A DNA stretch of 64,000 nucleotides from positions 102,001 through 166,000 of the forward strand of contig JAVLUZ010000731.1 in assembly GCA_036768485.1 (NCBI GenBank), read 5' to 3'. The first letter of the stretch is position 1. The number at the start of each line of letters is the position of its first letter. The stretch comes from Mermis nigrescens. Taxonomy: Eukaryota; Nematoda; Enoplea; Mermithida; Mermithidae. The notes under the pieces were generated by a model. The model did no database searches and was not told the origin of the DNA. It worked only from the letters and a program-made list of their open reading frames with translations. Positions 60,786-64,000 of the stretch are shown in pieces. Made by a program: the position numbers and the translations under genes.

Positions 60786-61211
60786 GTTTACAAGCTTAAG
60801 CTTATTAAAGTATTTATAGATTTTTTCATTTTTCATTGATGCGATAATGTTTTTAAATGGGATACCATGTGCACGGCAAACTAGGAAATAGATGCACATA
60901 TGACCACATGAAATGCTAAATATTCCTTGAACTTTTGCATTATTGTAAGTGAATGCTTTTGCATTGAGCTGTATATAATGTTTAAGCTCATACGGTTTTC
61001 TTCCATAGCTGTCAAAATAATCACAGTGGCCTTTTTGATTAAAATAGAGGGCAACCCAGTGAGAACCAGGTTTTCTGCTATCGTCCAGATTCACTACCAG
61101 GGCAGCTGGATAATTTTTGATATGCGGTACAAGATCTAATGGAAAAACACCTAAAAATGTATTGTTCTGAAAAGCAGCATTGAGAATTTTGATTATTTCA
61201 ATAGTATTCAT
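60594..61211 (-). CDS. Adenain-like cysteine protease fused to minor capsid start
   Basis: Residues 1-140 are an adenovirus-type maturation protease: His51 (PGSHWVALYF), Asp67 (DYFDSYG), Gln95 (KVQG) and Cys102 (ISCGHMC) make a complete active site. It would cleave capsid precursor proteins during particle maturation. It starts two bases after the capsid gene stop (TAA-AC-ATG). Residues 143-205 are the N-terminus of the minor capsid protein. In module A a TAA separates the two genes. Here one extra base just before the homologous position removes that stop and joins the frames. The fusion is therefore probably a mutation, not the normal state. The active-site residues suggest the protease itself was recently functional. 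Confidence 0.8.
   Translation of the reverse strand: MNTIEIIKILNAAFQNNTFLGVFPLDLVPHIKNYPAALVVNLDDSRKPGSHWVALYFNQKGHCDYFDSYGRKPYELKHYIQLNAKAFTYNNAKVQGIFSISCGHMCIYFLVCRAHGIPFKNIIASMKNEKIYKYFNKLKLVNMDTKQFYITLPSNSQETNTAATFVTNLPRQMVLNGEWEVGLVEIIYANTWHNVAEDQNMITVL
60810..60819 (-). promoter_or_regulatory. TATA-like motif before minor capsid gene
   Basis: CTATAAATAC on the minus strand, 24 nt before the minor capsid ATG (60,785), inside the protease gene. Conserved at 9 of 10 positions in module A. Confidence 0.5.
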
Positions 61212-61213
61212 GT

Positions 61214-62506
61214 TTATGCGTTATAGTCATGAAAAGTGTTACGATTTTTATCGATCATTATCAAATTATCAAACTCAGCATATATAATAATTTCAGCACC
61301 TGAATCGGGCAAATTGCTACTGAATTTTATATGAATGCTAGTTGTACCTTCGTGGACTAAATCCCAATGTCCGCCATCATCTTCATCAGGAGTCAGGTCA
61401 AAAACAAAAAAACAGTGACTTGTTTTAAATTCATCTCTGCTAATAAAATTACCTTCGCGTCCTAAATCTAATGCTTCATACATTTGATTAAAAGCTTGTA
61501 AGTACATATTGTGCTCAAATGAAATGCTAAGTGGAAATGCAGGAAACGTTACACCACCACACGTTACTTTTACATCATGTATGTTGAACGGTTTAAAATT
61601 GAAAGGTGACTTTGCTAAACTACCTCGATAAGCACTGCCCTCAACACAAGCAAATACAATACGCCTAGGTAACTGACCAGTGAACAATGTGTAGCTGGGC
61701 GTTTCTCTCGCAGGATTTGATATATGCAAGTTGGTCATGGCCACACGTCTTATGGGATATTTTGCTGTATGAGCAAGCATAGTTTGCTCGACTGCCAGAT
61801 TTACACTGTCCAAAATTTCAACTTTTCGAATAAAAAATTTCATTTGTAGAACTTGTAGTACTAAATTTACATCTTCAAAGCACTGCAAAACAAAGGCATT
61901 GCTGTTTCTATGTAATTCTATGCAAAAATCGGTAAAATTAATTAGATATCTGTCTTGCAAAAACATGTCAATGTGCAGTGGAGCTGAAACTTCAACAATA
62001 TTTTCATCTTTGAACATTTTTGAACGCTTTTTGAATGATTCACTATCTTTTGTGTCGACTTTACTGCCCCCGTCATGAAAGTACAGGGATGACTGTAATT
62101 GTGAATGTTTTGCATCATATCCATAATTTAGCTCCGTTTCAAAATAAGATCTGTAAGCATATTTATCAGAGCTGTCAAAAACTAATTGTCCGCCTAAAAA
62201 GCATTTTACTTGCTTGAAAAAAGTTTTACCTATAAGATTGATGGGAGCATAGTCAGGTAAAGCTGCGCCTACTGCAACCGTTGGTTTTTTAATTCTTAAT
62301 AGCATATAAATGTGGTTTTTACTCAGTTGTAGGTAATGCGGGTCAGGCGGAATTCTGAACTCATACGGTCCCTCATTAGTAATAGGATGCGTTGGCTGGA
62401 TTTCATGCCAGAAGCCTTGCTTTATCACCACCTGGGTAGGTGGAACTGTAAAAAGGTCAAGTTCGCTTTTTGTGCTTGGAATTGATTTTACGTCTATGAG
62501 AGCCAT
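61214..62506 (-). CDS. F54H12.2-like capsid protein (probable major capsid)
   Basis: About 430 residues from the Met of MALIDVKS, which I prefer over a Met 7 codons earlier because module A keeps the same MALID start and a TATA-like motif lies 29 nt upstream. The N-terminal TKSELDLFTVPPTQ and the GPYEFRIPPDPHYL segment identify the F54H12.2-like family found next to polymerase B in many invertebrate Polinton-like elements. Its size and repeated beta-rich pattern fit a double jelly-roll capsid protein (inference from the family). Other landmarks are FFKQVKCFLGGQLV, YGYDAKHS and YPIRRVAMTNLHISN. The frame is fully open. It overlaps the pVI-like gene by 50 bases and leads into the protease by TAA-AC-ATG. 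Confidence 0.82.
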   Translation of the reverse strand: MALIDVKSIPSTKSELDLFTVPPTQVVIKQGFWHEIQPTHPITNEGPYEFRIPPDPHYLQLSKNHIYMLLRIKKPTVAVGAALPDYAPINLIGKTFFKQVKCFLGGQLVFDSSDKYAYRSYFETELNYGYDAKHSQLQSSLYFHDGGSKVDTKDSESFKKRSKMFKDENIVEVSAPLHIDMFLQDRYLINFTDFCIELHRNSNAFVLQCFEDVNLVLQVLQMKFFIRKVEILDSVNLAVEQTMLAHTAKYPIRRVAMTNLHISNPARETPSYTLFTGQLPRRIVFACVEGSAYRGSLAKSPFNFKPFNIHDVKVTCGGVTFPAFPLSISFEHNMYLQAFNQMYEALDLGREGNFISRDEFKTSHCFFVFDLTPDEDDGGHWDLVHEGTTSIHIKFSSNLPDSGAEIIIYAEFDNLIMIDKNRNTFHDYNA

Positions 62507-62897
62507 TTTTATTATAAAAAGCATCATTTACACTAGTATTTATAGACTTTGAGCGATAACCAAGACCTTCCCCTTGCTGCTGAAGGGCTTTAGAGGCCTC
62601 ATCAAAAAGCTGAGCAGCTTCTCGTTTTGAGTGTTCTTTAGTTGATTGAAAGAGGGGCTTTCCATGAACCACATCGGACGCTATATTTGCACCTGCCACT
62701 AAAGCATGTTTTCCTACTTGCTTACCAATAGATTGCAAAACAGGAACAGCCATTCTGAAAAGTGAACGGAAAAAACTACCAAGACCAACCCCCCACTGAT
62801 ATGGAATTCCCCTAAACCCCTCCAACCCATAGCCCGCCTGCCCAGTGTAATACTGCAGCCAAAGATTGTAATCGTCTGGGTGAAATTGAACATGCAT
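62457..62897 (-). CDS. pVI-like glycine-rich virion protein
   Basis: I choose the Met of MHVQFHPDDYNLW (62,897) since module A starts there too; a Met 19 codons earlier would extend into the previous gene. The sequence has a Gly-rich amphipathic region (YGLEGFRGIPYQWGVGLGSFF), then LFRMAVPVLQSIGKQVGKHAL and a polar tail with RKINSKHKKRT. This pattern is that of the pVI-like minor virion protein of adintoviruses and Polintons, which links the capsid to the core and can act on membranes (family knowledge). No transmembrane segment or enzyme motif. A TATA-like motif lies 30 nt before the start. Confidence 0.7.
   Translation of the reverse strand: MHVQFHPDDYNLWLQYYTGQAGYGLEGFRGIPYQWGVGLGSFFRSLFRMAVPVLQSIGKQVGKHALVAGANIASDVVHGKPLFQSTKEHSKREAAQLFDEASKALQQQGEGLGYRSKSINTSVNDAFYNKNGSHRRKINSKHKKRT
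62536..62545 (-). promoter_or_regulatory. TATA-like motif before capsid gene
   Basis: CTATAAATAC on the minus strand, 29 nt before the capsid ATG at 62,506. In module A the same position reads CCAGAAATAC (8 of 10). Confidence 0.5.
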
Positions 62898-62927
62898 TTT
62901 TGTAATTTTATTCCTATTTAATAATGA

Positions 62928-62937
62928 GTATTTATAG
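62928..62937 (-). promoter_or_regulatory. TATA-like motif before pVI-like gene
   Basis: CTATAAATAC on the minus strand, 30 nt before the ATG at 62,897, overlapping the stop codon of the upstream gene. Module A has GTATAAATCC at the same place. Confidence 0.5.
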
Positions 62938-63501
62938 ACTTTCTTCCCAATCAAAATCTACATTAGTTCGCGCTGCTGTAAAAATTTGCCTTCCCTGTTT
63001 ATTAGCAATGCTTTCAATTGGAACATTTGTTCGATTAAGTGCTTTTAGTAATTCTATTGTACCAGGATGTTTGCTTATGTTTTTTCGCTCACGTGCCAAA
63101 TCGTGTAGTATATCTGTGATGTTTGAACCACGAATTTTTTGACCATGTATAACAAGCTCGCCATTAGGGTCGATTTCAATACTAGGATTGCTGCGAATAT
63201 AATGTAAAAGCATTTTAGCCTTTTGATAGTTCGATTTTGGAACATCTGCAAGGATTTCCTCATCATTGTCATTTTTGCTGTCTATGATGTTTACCTTATA
63301 TGGTTGCTTTTTCTTTTCCTGCAATCGCATAAATCTGCCAATTAGTTGATTATATTTTATGAGCTTTACATCTTGTGGTACATTCTTTCCATTCAAAATT
63401 TTTTGCATTTCTCTGTCTAAGGAGCCAAGCAGGGTGTCAACAGGCTTTGTATGTTCAGTTAATTCACTAGGTATTAAAATTATCTTTTCAGTGTGCTTCA
63501 T
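62932..63501 (-). CDS. Conserved 189-aa Polinton protein of unknown function
   Basis: An open frame of 189 residues, overlapping the upstream gene by the four bases ATGA. It begins MKHTEKIILIPSEL. It has VKLIKYNQLIGRFMRLQEKKKQPY in a helical, basic stretch (about 45-70), then ILADVPKSNYQKAKMLLHYI, a GELVIHGQKIRGSNITDIL beta-type segment and ARERKNISKHPGT. Proteins with this layout recur in Polinton-like elements between the small basic and pVI-like genes. The DxxL..RK pattern is reminiscent of a DNA- or core-associated role, but I know no proven function. The acidic end is FDWEESL. Confidence 0.65.
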   Translation of the reverse strand: MKHTEKIILIPSELTEHTKPVDTLLGSLDREMQKILNGKNVPQDVKLIKYNQLIGRFMRLQEKKKQPYKVNIIDSKNDNDEEILADVPKSNYQKAKMLLHYIRSNPSIEIDPNGELVIHGQKIRGSNITDILHDLARERKNISKHPGTIELLKALNRTNVPIESIANKQGRQIFTAARTNVDFDWEESL

Positions 63502-63848
63502 TTTTTACCAACTATTGCATCAGCTAATAGACTGCCAACAATTGAAAGTATGGGTGTGAGTAATAAAGGAAGAAAACCACCATTTTGTAATATAATGTTT
63601 TTTCTTTGTTTTGTTGTTGCCTGCTTATTATTTGCCAAATATCTAATTTGATTCTGATACCTTCGAAGTGTATTGATTTCCTTCTCAGAGAATGGAATAT
63701 TACCGTTTAAAAAGTTGTGAGCACAATCACATATGCAGAGAATCTGGTCTTTGCTAGCAGTATTTATAAGCGCATTTCTCTGAGGTTTTTTCGCATTACT
63801 TAGTACGTGTAAACACGTTATGTTCTGTTTTAGTCGTTTTGGAGCCAT
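63498..63848 (-). CDS. Small basic protein with hydrophobic C-terminus
   Basis: A 116-residue frame starting MAPKRLKQN. It is rich in Lys, Arg and Asn, with an EKEINTLRRYQNQIRYLAN helical centre and a C-terminal membrane-like segment GGFLPLLLTPILSIVGSLL. Basic proteins ending in GGFLP plus a hydrophobic stretch are a regular part of adintovirus and Polinton capsid modules and are compared with adenovirus core/membrane-active peptides. The exact role is unproven. It lies 10 bases after the ATPase stop and shares ATGA with the next gene. Confidence 0.68.
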   Translation of the reverse strand: MAPKRLKQNITCLHVLSNAKKPQRNALINTASKDQILCICDCAHNFLNGNIPFSEKEINTLRRYQNQIRYLANNKQATTKQRKNIILQNGGFLPLLLTPILSIVGSLLADAIVGKK

Positions 63849-63857
63849 CTTACATTT

Positions 63858-64000
63858 TTATTTAATATTTCTATCGGTATTTATAGGCTTTGGTACATAA
63901 ATAGTAGGATGCTTATTGAAAATATCCGCTTTTAACCTATAAGTGTCCAAAATATTTTGAGTTAGATCAATGAAAAGATAACCGTGAGGTTTACAAGTTG
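63858..64000 (-). CDS. Packaging ATPase, C-terminal end (runs off window)
   Basis: The last ~47 residues of the FtsK/A32-like ATPase: HGYLFIDLTQN, then ADIFNKHPTIYVPKPI, ending IK-TAA at 63,858. The same segment in module A reads HDYLLIDLTQN and SPTIYVQKSI. No catalytic motif is in view. The rest of the gene lies beyond 64,000. Confidence 0.8.
   Translation of the reverse strand, partial: TCKPHGYLFIDLTQNILDTYRLKADIFNKHPTIYVPKPINTDRNIK
63877..63886 (-). promoter_or_regulatory. TATA-like motif before small basic protein gene
   Basis: CTATAAATAC on the minus strand, 28 nt before the ATG at 63,848, inside the last codons of the ATPase gene. Module A has CTATAAAAAC at the same place. Confidence 0.5.

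Overview
The window looks like AT-rich, repeat-dominated nuclear DNA from an invertebrate animal, possibly an arthropod (inference). I find no convincing intact host gene, rRNA, tRNA or CRISPR. Nearly everything recognisable is a mobile or virus-like element, mostly decayed: fold-back elements, a numerous family of short hAT-like MITEs with 8-bp target duplications, a Penelope-like retroelement, an RTE-type LINE, three copies of a long non-coding repeat, and two Polinton/Maverick-like (adintovirus-like) modules.

Layout. 1-16 kb: anonymous AT-rich DNA, two fold-back structures, MITEs and long-repeat copy 1. 16.0-23.6 kb: a giant inverted duplication (arms about 3.6-3.9 kb around a ~53-bp centre) carrying, at the outer end of each arm, a degenerate TATA-binding-protein (TBP)-like gene. 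23.8-27.9 kb: a Penelope-like element with the GIY-YIG endonuclease in front of the reverse transcriptase (permuted, Naiad-like order). 28-39 kb: anonymous DNA, long-repeat copy 2, MITEs, a minisatellite, a FLYWCH-like remnant and a GGGTTAA-rich fold-back. 39.9-43.2 kb: an RTE-clade LINE on the minus strand, broken by two nested MITEs. 44.7-49.8 kb: Polinton capsid module A (minus strand, decayed). 49.8-56.1 kb: a (TA)n array, a TBP-like ORF, a promoter-like repeat array, a zinc-finger protein-primed type DNA polymerase B gene (plus strand, with one nonsense codon and an 849-bp inserted element), and a second (TA)n array. 56.4-60.25 kb: long-repeat copy 3. 60.25-64.0 kb: Polinton capsid module B (minus strand, mostly open), running off the right edge.

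How the genes fit together. Module B reads in transcription order: FtsK/A32-like packaging ATPase, small basic protein with a hydrophobic tail, 189-aa conserved protein, pVI-like glycine-rich protein, F54H12.2-like capsid protein, adenain-like protease, minor capsid protein. Starts and stops are packed tightly (ATGA overlap, TAA-AC-ATG junctions). The polymerase lies on the opposite strand beyond the ATPase.

The most unusual signal is the pairing of TBP-like genes with a repeated TATA-like motif. A TBP-like ORF begins immediately after the (TA)n array between the ATPase and polymerase genes. The 10-mer CTATAAATAC sits 24-30 nt upstream of four capsid-module start codons in module B, and again at the divergent ATPase/TBP boundary of module A. 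A second, different TBP-like gene with its own upstream TATAAATAG lies in the palindrome. I infer, without proof, that some Polinton-like elements here carried their own TBP-based promoter system. No integrase gene was seen in the window.
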